From the NCBI RefSeq assembly GCF_963576615.1, contig NC_088717.1, positions 54,470,526 through 54,534,525 on the forward strand: DNA of 64,000 nt, read 5' to 3'. Every line of letters begins with the position of its first letter. Within the stretch, counting starts at the first letter, position 1. The notes below the pieces were generated by a model. It was not told the DNA's origin. It did not search any database and saw only the letters and a list, made by a program, of their open reading frames with translations. This document shows positions 1 to 8,981 of the stretch, one piece after another. The translations under genes were made by a program, and so were the position numbers. Source of the DNA: Watersipora subatra. Its lineage: Eukaryota > Bryozoa > Gymnolaemata > Cheilostomatida > Watersiporidae.

Positions 1-843
1 AAACGCTGGTGTATCATCTTCACCTGTATGTATTCCAGAGCGATCCACATCGAAGTCGTAAGTGACTTATCCACAAAGAATTTCCTACAAGCGCTAAGGT
101 GTCTTGAAAGCATACGAGGGCCTGTAGTTACAATTTTCTCCGATAACGGAACCAATTTCATGGGTTCTAAGACTATGCTCCAATCAAGAATAACTTTCAA
201 GACAAACACTCCCGGTGCTAGCCACCAGGGCGGCGTATGGGAACGGGGAATAAGAATGATTAGGAATGTATTCAACCAAATGAAAGGCAGGTTTTTCGCA
301 AGGATGGACACCGCCGGACTACGGACCGCCATGTACGAAATCTGCAGCATAATCAATGGGAAACCACTGACCTGTTCAAATCTGAACAATCCCGATGAAG
401 GAGTTACAACCCAACATCATCTGATCACCATGAAGCCTGTGTCAGTACCTACACATCAGGAGATAGGTGAAGTGCCAGACGGCGAGGTATACGGAAAAAA
501 CATGTTTGAAAAGACGCAACGTTTCGCCGATGAGTTCTGGCGCCACTGGCAGGACTACCTGACAAAGGTAGAGACCCGACAAAAATGGAGAAATCCATGC
601 CAAAACCTTAAGATGGGAGACGTTGTCGCAGTTGTTGATGAAAACACTTGGCGTAGTCAGTGGAAGGTGGGAGCCGTCGACTCTGTGAACACAGGTAGAG
701 ATGGGTTGGTCAGATCCGCTACTGTCAGAATCTCAAACCCAGAACAGATAACGCGTTCCGGCAAGCGGAAAGGGGAACCTAATATGCTTTACAGACCCAT
801 ACAGAAACTACTGCTATTGGTCAGCGTAAACTCCAAGTACTAA
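1..843 (+). CDS. BEL/Pao retrotransposon Pol, integrase and C-terminal domain (5' end outside window)
   Basis: The frame is open from base 1, so this is the 3' end of a longer pol gene; the ATG at 28 is internal. The integrase core is recognisable: the second catalytic aspartate lies in SDNGTNF (codon 142-144) and the catalytic glutamate in GGVWERG (codon 241-243), with the preceding SHQGG motif. The first catalytic aspartate would lie near or before the window edge. The C-terminal part (FWRHWQDYL, RQKW, LKMGDVV) matches the domain that follows integrase in BEL/Pao Pol proteins (DUF5641). The frame runs cleanly to TAA at 841-843. Integrase inserts the cDNA copy into the host chromosome. About 180 bp of 3' leader, a purine tract and an LTR follow. 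Protease and reverse transcriptase are not in the window, so the completeness of the element cannot be judged. Family assignment is by motif recognition. Confidence 0.9.
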   Translation, partial: KRWCIIFTCMYSRAIHIEVVSDLSTKNFLQALRCLESIRGPVVTIFSDNGTNFMGSKTMLQSRITFKTNTPGASHQGGVWERGIRMIRNVFNQMKGRFFARMDTAGLRTAMYEICSIINGKPLTCSNLNNPDEGVTTQHHLITMKPVSVPTHQEIGEVPDGEVYGKNMFEKTQRFADEFWRHWQDYLTKVETRQKWRNPCQNLKMGDVVAVVDENTWRSQWKVGAVDSVNTGRDGLVRSATVRISNPEQITRSGKRKGEPNMLYRPIQKLLLLVSVNSKY

Positions 844-1010
844 CGTGAAGTGTTCTTAACCAAACGTATGTTATTCTCTTCCTGCATAAATATTATCATA
901 GTAGTACCAAATATCAATTATTTAGGTATACACGAATACACTCAGTACAATTACATTATACTAGATTTAGGTTTGTTAACTTCAGATAGAACTAGTAAAT
1001 TTTTTAGAAA

Positions 1011-2364
1011 AATTTAGGTGGGAGAGTGTAAAGTCTGCAAAACACGAAATCTACAAAAATAAACCAGTTCTTAGGATGTATACGTGCAGCACTTATTATC
1101 GCTTGCCATAAAAAATGACTGTAGAACAACTTGATTGACCTGTTTACAAAGACAATAAAACAGCTGCCTTTTCTCACGAGTCGCCGAACATTTAATGAGT
1201 TTTCCAGGCCTTTACACTTGCCATGGTGGTCGTTCAAAAAACATTTTTACTCATTTCACCTATAAACTGTCATCAGACATTATTTCGAAAGAACTACACA
1301 AAAGACTGTCTGACACCTGGCTCGATCAAGTCAGTTGCGTGTGTGCCATTGACGAACAAACATTATTCTAACGATATTACGGACAAGAAACTTATATGTA
1401 TATTCTGGAGTATGGCAGAGGTATGTTTTGTGTTTACTTGTCTTTTATCTAATATTTCTGGTTATAACATTTGATATCACGTAATTTACGTAACATTTTC
1501 TGATTCAGACAGCAATTTTCCTTGAAAGATTGTGAATCAATTTGTTTTTTAAAACCTTTCGGGTTTCACGGTCGGTTGGAAATAAAGTCACAGTCAACAA
1601 AGATCTAACCACCGTTGTACTTTGGGAAGTACTCTAAATACAAATATACACACACGCATGATAAATAACTTCTAAAGTTCAAAGAACTTTATAGTGAAAC
1701 TTTATGCATACAACATACTGAGGTGTTCACATCATACAATTCTACGGAGCCTAAGTGCTAATCTACGGTCAATAACCTTCATAGAAACTCATCACGGAAG
1801 TTATCGAAATACTGAGCCTAAGTGCTATTTATGGACGATAACCCTCATCCAAAGCCACGGAAATTATTGAATTCAATACTAAGCCTCAAACAGAACGTCT
1901 CGAAGTCTGAAGAATGAGTTTTGCTACACAACTGGTGACAATCGACGAACCGAGTTTGCGTTATAAATACGGACATCATCTGTCAACAAATCAAGGATAA
2001 GGAACAGACAGTTGATATAGATTTGGTTACGCAATACTTCACTCACGTTAATCATCAGCACTGCAAGACATCATAACACTTCGAGGTCGAAAGCCTGTCG
2101 CTTAGAAAGACTAACCCACACAACAAACATTGCTCGTCACTGTTCACAAATAACAAGCCAAGCAAAAGCGATACCTATTAGCCATCAAGCCGCATATCAG
2201 ATAGTCAGCAACGAGGAAGTCATCACATTGCATCAGTCAGCTAAGTATACGTACTGTGTTGAAAGGTTTGCTTACTCAATCTAACTGACATTTCTTTGCT
2301 CAACCTAGTGTGCGCTATAGTTAAACACTATTATAGTAAAGTAAATTTGGAGTTGTCACACATT
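1011..2364 (+). mobile_element. Polypurine tract and LTR downstream of the BEL/Pao pol gene
   Basis: A purine-rich tract (AGGTGGGAGAG, ending at 1026) abuts TGTAAAG at 1027, the usual arrangement of plus-strand primer and LTR start. Inside is a direct duplication of about 67 bp (starting GAGCCTAAG at 1747 and 1814, with a third partial start near 1881), typical of LTR enhancer regions, followed by a TATA box (TATAAATA, 1962-1969). The 3' border is uncertain: the ACA near 2364 is one choice, and the ACA near 1602, 20 bp after an AATAAA, is another. No second copy of this LTR was seen in the window, so the ends rest on motif alone. Bases 844-1010 hold only the short pol 3' leader. Confidence 0.55.
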
Positions 2365-2570
2365 TTGGATTTTTCTTTTGCAAACAGTTGTTATCATAAT
2401 TTTGTTTAAAAATCAAACTGTGTTGTAAAACTGAACCGCGATCGAGCCAATTTAGCCAGAGAGCTTTAGTGGTTTAAATAATTGTACTCATATTAAGGTT
2501 GTAGCAACAATAAGGGTAAAAAGGCCTAAACAAAATTAATAGCAATTATCAGTGATTTAAATTGGTCACC

Positions 2571-4934
2571 ATGGAAAGCGAAAGCCTTGAGCTAAATTTA
2601 AATTCCGATTTGAGCGAAAGTAGAGTAGAGGAAGAGCAGCTACAGTTAGATGAGGTAACTGAATCAAACAACCCTAGAACACAACGAGCGCTCGCAAGGA
2701 GTCAAAAACTGACTGAGCGCACTATTTTACAACTAGGCAGTGATTTTATCAATGAAATAAGTAGACAGTCTGAGAGTATGATAGATTTCCTAGACAAGTT
2801 CACACAAGCTGTTGAAAATGCCACCCATGTCATTGATATACCTGCTGTTGATGCCTTTGTTCAGAACCTTGATTTGAAAGTCAAAGATATAGGCAATTTA
2901 TATAATAAAATTATCGAAACAAATAAAAATGAGAAGAACCCCACCCATGAACAACTCTTAAATGAATTTCAAGCGGATGTCAAGTCATTCGAAACCCAGA
3001 TCGAGGAACAGTGCCAAGAAGAGAGTGAAATCCTAGCTGAAGAGAGGGCACTTGAAGATGCTAAAAGGAGAATGGAAGAAGAAATGCGAGCTTACACAGT
3101 GAAAAGACAAAATCTCCTGAGAAGGATGGAATCATCATCAGTAAGGGTAAGTCGTTTGAGCAGTCCAAATATCAGGGCTACAGCATCTTCAACTCCTAAC
3201 ACAGACAGATACGAATCGTCCTCAGCACCAAGCGCAATCGATAGCATCAACCTGAGGGTAGCGCAAGCCGAGCAATCACAAGCTCAACAACCACAAGCCG
3301 AGCAATCACAAGCTCAACAACCACAAGCCGAGCAATCACAAGCTCAACAACCACAAGCTGAGCAATCGCAAGCTCAACAACCACAAGCCGAGCAACCACA
3401 AGCTCAACAACCACAAGCCGAACAACCACAAACTGAGGGAGAGGCCAGAGAGAGGTACGAGGTGTTGAGGAGCTGTTTGGAGGACATAGATGAGCTGCTT
3501 AAAGAAGGAAGCATTATCCTCGACGAGGAAGGAGAGCTGCAATATCGAACGCTGAAGAACTCTATGGAGGAGTTAGAGAGGACGATGACCACAGAGAACC
3601 AAACTACAAGAACAAGTGAAAAAGGACAAACGATCTGGAACGAAGGGGCGAAGATCGCAGAGGCCGGAGAAATCTCAGAGAGAGAGAGATTTTCCGGCCA
3701 GGGACAATCTGGACCGATGACTATTGGCGACACAGTTGACCCGGGTCAAGGACGAGGCTCCACCGGAAACTGGCCGCCATTACGCTCAGTCAACCACAAC
3801 GCTGCTCCTAGCCAATTCACATACACGTCACTTCACGATTGCTCTATGCTCCAGCCAGTTCGGAACTGCGTTAGCCACATGGACCCGAGAAGTGCCAATT
3901 ACGAAGATAAAGAGTTGCAGCAACTACTAACTGAACTCGATGGAATACTTGAGGAGACGGAGACAACAGCCGCACAGACAGGTATAGATCCAGAGCGCCG
4001 AGCCAGCATATCCTCAACAAATCCAAAAGTCATACCGATGGCATACAAAGGGACTAAACCAAACCAGGTCGATGAGATAAATGTGCGAGTGATCCAGCTA
4101 GGAACGACACCAGCCAAAGAAAAGCCGACAAGGAGTCAGACCCAGGCTAAACGGAGGGACTCTCCCAGGAACATTTGGTATACTCATGAATCCTATAAAA
4201 ATATGGAGGTCGCAGAGGACAAAGAGAAGGGAGAGTGCCAATTATGTGGATTCCAGAATAGAGAAAGCCGGGTGGTGCGACGCCACATTAGACAACACTT
4301 CTGGCGATTTTGGTGCAAATGCCAGAAGAGTTCTTCTTCATTTTTCTCCATCTATAAACACCAATAGACGGAGAAAGACATCGAGAACCACCCGTGCGTG
4401 GTGTTCCAAGTAGACGAAGAGTCTTTTTCGGAATTCTGTGAACACGTCGGGTGGGAGAACCGCCCTCCTTTCGGCACCTGCCTGCCGGTCAAAGATGGGA
4501 AAAGATGGACGGCAAAGAGAAAAATGGAAATAAAAAAACCAACGATTGCCATGGACCAATGGACAGACCTCCCAAACCTGACAGTCCGAGTACAAAATCG
4601 TCAGGATACCAAAGGCAGGGAGGAACCAAGTCGATCCTTCCTCTCGGGATACACTATTCCTAAAAAGATGAGATGAAGAGACACTCAACAGGAAGAGCCA
4701 ATATTGGAAATCCATGCCAGCACGGCAGATAAGGAGGGAATAGTGGCAGAACCAATCACAAAGGCACACATGCCAACCAGCGGAGAGAAAAAGCCTCGCC
4801 ACTCCAACAAGAAGGAAAGCTATCTCCACCGTGCCGACCGAGAGGAGAAGGAATATCGGCGATACCGAAGTTTAGCCCGAGCCAGCTACCAAGAGGTACA
4901 GCGCCTACGTAGCTGTGCCAACCAATATAACTAG
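2571..4934 (+). pseudogene. Gag-like open frame of an LTR element, interrupted by two in-frame stops
   Basis: The start is the ATG at 2571 in a strong Kozak context (ACCATGG). The first part runs 599 codons to TAG at 4365-4367. The same frame then continues to TGA at 4674-4676, and again to TAG at 4932-4934, with no frameshift. The N-terminal third is charged and heptad-like (coiled-coil character). A 10-residue repeat of the type AEQSQAQQPQ fills about residues 232-287. Near residues 556-584 there is a CxxC...HxxxH zinc-finger motif (CQLCGF, RRHIRQH) followed by a second Cys pair (CKC). The last segment is basic and glutamate-rich. This is a structural (particle/RNA-binding) protein by position and motifs. 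No protease, RT or integrase follows, and a purine tract and LTR begin 47 bp after the last stop, so the unit would be non-autonomous. The two stops suggest recent decay; programmed readthrough is a less likely alternative. Confidence 0.6.
3258..3432 (+). repeat. 30-bp coding tandem repeat (Gln-rich) inside the Gag-like frame
   Basis: About six units of a 30-bp repeat encode the decapeptide AEQSQAQQPQ, with late units changing Ser to Pro. Because 30 is divisible by three, the array also leaves two antisense frames open; these are by-products. Such arrays change length easily and are commonly used as linkers. Confidence 0.9.
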
Positions 4935-4980
4935 CCACCTATGACTCCACCTCGTGTAATTGTTGACCCCAGGCTAAACA

Positions 4981-5585
4981 ATTGGGGGGAGAGTGTGGAG
5001 GACGAGACTATACTAACCATATTTTTAACACTACTCTTTGTGCTTGTGCTTGGGACAACGTTATTCCTAGTTTACTTTATGTATATTTCTTTACCCGGTT
5101 ACATAATACTCTGGTGAACCTGTTACGTAATACTACATTTTGGGCCTGCTTCACAGGCCTGCTAGCACACCATTATACCTATTGTCTGGGCCTGCCTCAC
5201 AGGCCTGATATAACACAATGGATATTATATAATTGTGGGCGGAGTAAATAGTATAAAAGGAGAAGGCATAGGCCAACTCTTTGGGATTCTGCTTACGGAT
5301 TTGATACTGTCAAGACGAAGTTATACATGTACTGATATACGCTAAATACACTATACTTATTCTTACAAACTGCCTGCGTTTGATGCCTGCCTGGTCGGCT
5401 TAATAAGGATCCTTCTGCCAGAACTGATCTGGCTTCAGGCACGAACTGCTTTGGGGAGACACCTAAGGAAGGCTAGGGGTGGGTTGCGTTACGATCGGAC
5501 CTGATCAGAAATGCGATTGCATTGGAGATCAGGCCCTTCAGTAAGCTAGCCGGGACCTGAATTAGCCAAGATAGGGTCTTTAAAT
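4981..5585 (+). mobile_element. Polypurine tract and 3' LTR of the Gag-like element
   Basis: ATTGGGGGGAGAG (4981-4993) is a classic polypurine tract and is followed directly by TGTGGAGGAC at 4994, a TG-type LTR start. The region has a TATA box (TATAAAAG, 5252-5259). It also has two copies of a partly palindromic 20-bp motif (GGGCCTGC, one base, TCACAGGCCTG) near 5143 and 5188, probably promoter elements. The right border is set only by the start of an unrelated repeat near 5586. It shares no visible sequence with the LTR at 1027, so the two LTRs do not form a pair. Confidence 0.6.
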
Positions 5586-5587
5586 AT

Positions 5588-6170
5588 CCTGAATATGTTG
5601 AATTAATAATAACAATTGCTTAGTCGATTACTAAGGTTAAAAATGTTTACTGTTCCACCAGAAGCCTCCATCAAAACTTTGAATACGACGATACCGGTAC
5701 CTCTCGAACCTCGATACTGGCAAAACAGAGATATCATACTGTTTTTGTCTAACCAAATAGAAAGAGAATGTCGAGGCTTTTCTTACGGAGATAATATAAA
5801 TGTTCGCTTGAAAAGAGTTGGCCTTGACCGCGATATAGCAAGTGAACCTTACGAAAAACCAAAATTAGAAGTTCAAGAAAAAAACGAATTAGCATCGTGT
5901 TTCATAGAGTTATTAGAAATCATAGAGTTTAAAATAATACGTCATTTAGCGTGTGTATACGCTATACTGTAAATGATAACGTCTGTTATCAATACGTGTT
6001 GTATAGCTCAGTGGTAGAGTGAATGTAAAACTTGCGGATGCAACTGCCATGGGTTCCAATCCATCAGAATGCAAAATTTTAATTGTAGGATTTTAATAGT
6101 TATAGCTGGACAAACACACACAGGACAAACTTTGAGAAATATATATATAAATCGGCTGCTGTGCACCTGT
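5588..6170 (+). repeat. tRNA-related interspersed repeat R1 (3' part)
   Basis: This is homologous to 24855-25391 and 55523-56040. A Pol III A box (TAGCTCAGTGGTAGAGTG, 6004-6021) and B box (GGTTCCAATCC, 6052-6062) give it a tRNA-like core. The tail (TAGTTATAGCTGG followed by CA-rich DNA) is the same in all copies. Upstream of the tRNA part is about 400 bp of family-specific sequence in which this copy keeps an open frame (ATG 5643 to stop 5970-5972, 109 codons). The other copies carry stops there, so the frame is not supported as a host gene. It is probably a composite SINE or the 3' end of a longer retroelement. Confidence 0.75.
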
Positions 6171-6386
6171 CCGTCTGTTAGCTTTCTCTGGTAATCTTCA
6201 TTCCCTCATTGATACAATGAATCTAAGGCTTTAGAAAGTAATTAGAGCATCGGTCTATTAGCCTGAATGTCATGTTTGAGTCTCATGTTGGCTAACATTT
6301 TAGTTGTCTCATTTGTTGCATGTACAATATTCAGTAATTGTGCCCCTCCATTCAATTAACAGCAAGGCTGAGAAGTTTCTCCGTGT
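6171..6386. other. Spacer before the Y array, related in inverted orientation to 11760-11990
   Basis: The stretch from about 6190 reads as the reverse complement of the sequence beside the Y exon in copy 1 (GTTGGCTAACATTTTAGTTG and its neighbours). A partial tRNA-like stretch (TTAGAGCATCGGTC followed by GTTTGAGTC) suggests an old SINE. No gene was seen. Confidence 0.5.
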
Positions 6387-6554
6387 TGTAAATACAGTCA
6401 GATGGATGGAACTCTGGTACAAGGTAGAGCTAATGATTGTGATGGATACGAGATACACTACAGTCAGAAGTGTAAATGGAAAGCATATGATGACTATAAG
6501 ACAGGAAAGAGGGTACTCATCAGACTCTGCAAGTGCTACAAGCCCATGCTCTGA
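6387..6554 (+). CDS. Y array (+), copy 1: cysteine-rich terminal exon with an atypical 5' edge
   Basis: This is the same coding block as the three units downstream (KYSQMDG..., six-cysteine pattern, ending KPML and TGA at 6552-6554), but its 5' edge differs. Instead of GTTTACAG/AATCTGTCG the sequence is CAAGGCTGAGAAGTTTCTCCG, which puts a TGA upstream in this frame and offers no acceptor in the right phase. The same odd edge is found on the first Y copy of every minus-strand array (near 11750, 41586 and 60149). The unit is therefore an ancestral first copy joined to other sequence, or an exon used with a different upstream exon. The function of the family is unknown. Confidence 0.45.
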   Translation, partial: CKYSQMDGTLVQGRANDCDGYEIHYSQKCKWKAYDDYKTGKRVLIRLCKCYKPML

Positions 6555-6602
6555 ACTTGATGATGATGTCATGTTTTTATTTTCTCTTCATGTTGTTTAC
6601 AG

Positions 6603-6783
6603 AATCTGTCGGTGTGGTAAATACAGTCAGATGGATGGAGCTCTGGTACAAGGTAGAGCTAATGATTGTGATGGATATGAGATACACTACAGTCAGAAGT
6701 GTAAATGGAAAGCGTATGATGACTATAAGACAGGAAAGAGAGTTCTCATCAGACTCTGCAAGTGCTACAAGCCCATGCTCTGA
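6603..6783 (+). CDS. Y array (+), copy 2: cysteine-rich terminal exon
   Basis: A pyrimidine-rich acceptor (TTCATGTTGTTTACAG) precedes a 181-bp exon. Its frame needs two bases from an upstream exon and then encodes ICRCGKYSQMDG...CYKPML and a TGA. The cysteine pattern is CxC, then single C, C, and a final CxC (six Cys in about 55 residues), which suggests a small disulphide-rich, probably secreted, domain. Differences among units fall mostly at third positions of this frame: TAC/TAT for Tyr, GTA/GTT/GTC for Val, AGG/AGA for Arg, GCA/GCG for Ala. This supports it over the alternative open frame. The upstream exon with initiator and signal peptide was not found. No named family was recognised. 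Confidence 0.6.
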
Positions 6784-6833
6784 ACTTGATGATGATGAGT
6801 CATGTTTTTATTTTCTCTTCATGTTGTTTACAG

Positions 6834-7014
6834 AATCTGTCGATGTAGTAAATACAGTCAGATGGATGGAGCTCTGGTACAAGGTAGAGCTAATGATTGT
6901 GATGGATATGAGATACACTACAGTCAGAAGTGTAAATGGAAAGCGTATGATGACTATAAGACGGGAAAGAGGGTCCTCATCAGACTCTGCAAGTGCTACA
7001 AGCCCATGCTCTGA
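6834..7014 (+). CDS. Y array (+), copy 3: cysteine-rich terminal exon
   Basis: It is 181 bp long, exactly 231 bp after the previous unit, with the same acceptor, phase, six cysteines and terminal KPML-stop. It differs from copy 2 mainly by synonymous changes, for example GGG-AAA-GAG-GGT-CCT read in frame as G K R V L. The equal spacing and shared flanks show unit-by-unit tandem duplication of acceptor plus exon, an arrangement that would permit mutually exclusive 3' terminal exons. That use is inferred, not shown. Confidence 0.6.
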
Positions 7015-7064
7015 ACTTGATGATGATGAGTCATGTTTTTATTTTCTCTTCATGTTGTTTACAG

Positions 7065-7245
7065 AATCTGTTGATGTAGTAAATACAGTCAGATGGATGG
7101 AGCTCTGGTACAAGGTAGAGCTAATGATTGTGATGGATATGAGATACACTAATGTCAGAAGTGTAAATGGAAAGCATATGATGACTATAAGACAGGAAAG
7201 AGAGTTCTCATCAGACTCTGCAAGTGCTACAAGCCATTGGCCTAA
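7065..7245 (+). pseudogene. Y array (+), copy 4: broken terminal exon
   Basis: The acceptor and 181-bp length are conserved, but the Tyr-Ser codons after HY are replaced so that TAA occurs in frame at 7150-7152. The end is altered to KPLA and stop (TAA 7243-7245). About 35 bp of duplicated sequence follows, before the shared 3' flank. It is most likely a dead unit at the end of the array. Confidence 0.6.
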
Positions 7246-7354
7246 TCTGTTTACAAGAACCAAATTAGCCATTCAAATTTAAGTTGTGTTTATCACTAGA
7301 GTTGAAAAGTTTTGCAGGTACCCTTTTACAAGGTGTCCCATTTACAGACAGCTG

Positions 7355-7400
7355 TACCATTATATCATTAAGTATTTAAATACTTAATGATATAATGGTA
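7355..7400. repeat. 46-bp perfect palindrome at the edge of the Y array
   Basis: The left half starts TACCATTATATCATTAAG and the right half is its exact reverse complement, meeting at TATTTAAATA with no loop. The same palindrome sits at the 3' side of each Y array: 11459-11504 (imperfect), 40661-40706 and 59224-59269. Its position is conserved whichever way the array points. Candidate roles are a cruciform, a small inverted-repeat element or a transcript 3' end; none is shown. Confidence 0.9.
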
Positions 7401-8897
7401 TAACTTTAGCTAGACTGATGAGGCTGGCGCTTTGGTCACTTTTCTTCTCTTTTCAATTTCGCCAAAATCTTGGTTGCGCAGCATAAATTAATAGTAATAA
7501 TCTACTTAATAATAATTTCTCATCTCGTGGTTATAAAGTCAATCTGGTTTGAGAGAAAGCCTTGTCATCAGTTGTTATTGTTGTATTCCTGCAATTCCCT
7601 CTAAAATGACGTATGACAGGTTATTCGCTTGTCGTAGTTAGCAGGAACTACATGTGGATAAGAGAATCATTGCTCGCTAATTGTTCTTATACATTCCTAG
7701 ACCCAGTGGCACTGTACAAACATCGTACAGCCGTTGTAGATTCATTCGCCTTGCCGATTTTTGGACAATGATTTACAGACACATTTTTGGCATGCAGCCA
7801 TTTAAGGTTGAACACTTTTCCTGTAACCCGTTGGAGATTATTTTGGGAATTCAATCACAACCTGTGGTCTTCTGTCGAGCGGTGCTATCTCACCAGGGCA
7901 CGCTTGCTGTTTGTCAACTTAAGAAGTGAATGTACCAGCAATATAATTGGATAGACTAACACTCAAACATATTTCATCAACCAATCAAAGCTAGAAAAAA
8001 ACCTCAATCAAAGCATGTTAAACTTATAAAGAATTATTTTGTTCTGCCAAATACATTGCTGCTAACATTTGTAACAAACATCACTTTCTGTGGTCTCAGT
8101 TTATACAGCTTACATTTGCATCTCAACAGTGTTGCTGGCTCACCAAACTCCGAAGTTGTATAGTATAACTTCTTCTAATTAATACAAAGTTACGATCTAC
8201 AATCTATAGTTATAAAACTATGAGTGATGAGTAACTAACCTGCTTAATCATAGGAATAAAATATTGTAAACATGAGTCATTGTAGTCATATTTGTAATGT
8301 GTTGACTACTAACTGGTTTCGAGCTGGTTGTGGTTGTCGAATTATAAACTTGAAACATGAAAACAGGCTGAATCTGTAACACTGTTGGCATTAGATGAAG
8401 AATTCACATAAAGTCAGATAAAATTATTATATAAAATAACCTATATTTTTGCTACTTACTTTTTTCAACAACAAAACATATTAAAATATTAATAATAAAT
8501 TCATATTACATAATAAAACTCATAACTGTATTAGGTGGAAACCGCATAATTACAAAGCACAGCATACTTGGTTTGACAGCTGTTGAAGTGCGATGTGTAG
8601 ACCTAGTGTACTGCGCATGTAATGTTATGTATAATGCATTGTAAGTCTCATGAGTCACATAGTAAGCAACACTGCTTTGTTATGAAGGTCACTGACTAAA
8701 CAGGTTCTGTGAGTTGTATAAATATATAATGCTAGTATGTTGCAATATTGTCAAGATAACAGGAGTTATTCAAGATTTTCTTGCATCATAATTTGCCAGT
8801 TTCCCTTGAACATTCTACTAACGAAAAAATCAACGCATGCTAATGGAAATCTAATCTTTTAACCAACCATTTTCCTTTAGTAATGCCTGCTTGCTGC
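7401..8897. other. Non-coding stretch with two blocks repeated in inverted orientation downstream
   Basis: Bases 7410-7500 are the reverse complement of 11340-11450, and 7520-7770 of 12020-12240, at roughly 90 percent identity by eye. In the inverted copy the two blocks lie on opposite sides of the Y exon, so the arrangement has been rearranged. From about 8280 the DNA is distantly similar to 37640-38110, the X promoter side of copy 2. No supported gene was seen. Confidence 0.55.
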
Positions 8898-8903
8898 TAT
8901 AAA
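8898..8903 (+). promoter_or_regulatory. TATA box of X, copy 1
   Basis: TATAAA lies 79 bp before the X start codon in a conserved context (TTGCTGCTATAAA). Copies 2 and 3 have the stronger TATAAAAGG at the same place. A start of transcription near 8925-8935 would give a 5' UTR of about 50 nt. Confidence 0.6.
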
Positions 8904-8981
8904 TTGATTCGTCGCTACAATCGATGCACATTTTGTTGAAAGACTATTCCATGCAGAAATCAACCCTGATATTTAGAAGAC

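Noticed and set aside
3247..3733. Antisense frames opposite the Gln-rich repeat
   Set aside because: Shadow frames of the Gag-like coding repeat.
5643..5972. 109-codon frame inside repeat R1
   Set aside because: Other copies of the repeat have stops and frameshifts there; it is likely a remnant of the repeat itself.
6004..6062. Functional tRNA gene
   Set aside because: It has A and B boxes, but the flanks do not form an acceptor stem and the family is dispersed; it is tRNA-derived repeat DNA. The same applies near 23667, 25260 and 55930.
6533..7282. 249-codon open frame of 77-residue repeats over the Y array (+)
   Set aside because: The 231-bp unit is a multiple of three, so an alternative frame stays open. 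Unit differences are synonymous in the cysteine frame but change residues in this one, and it runs through the stops and splice acceptors of Y.
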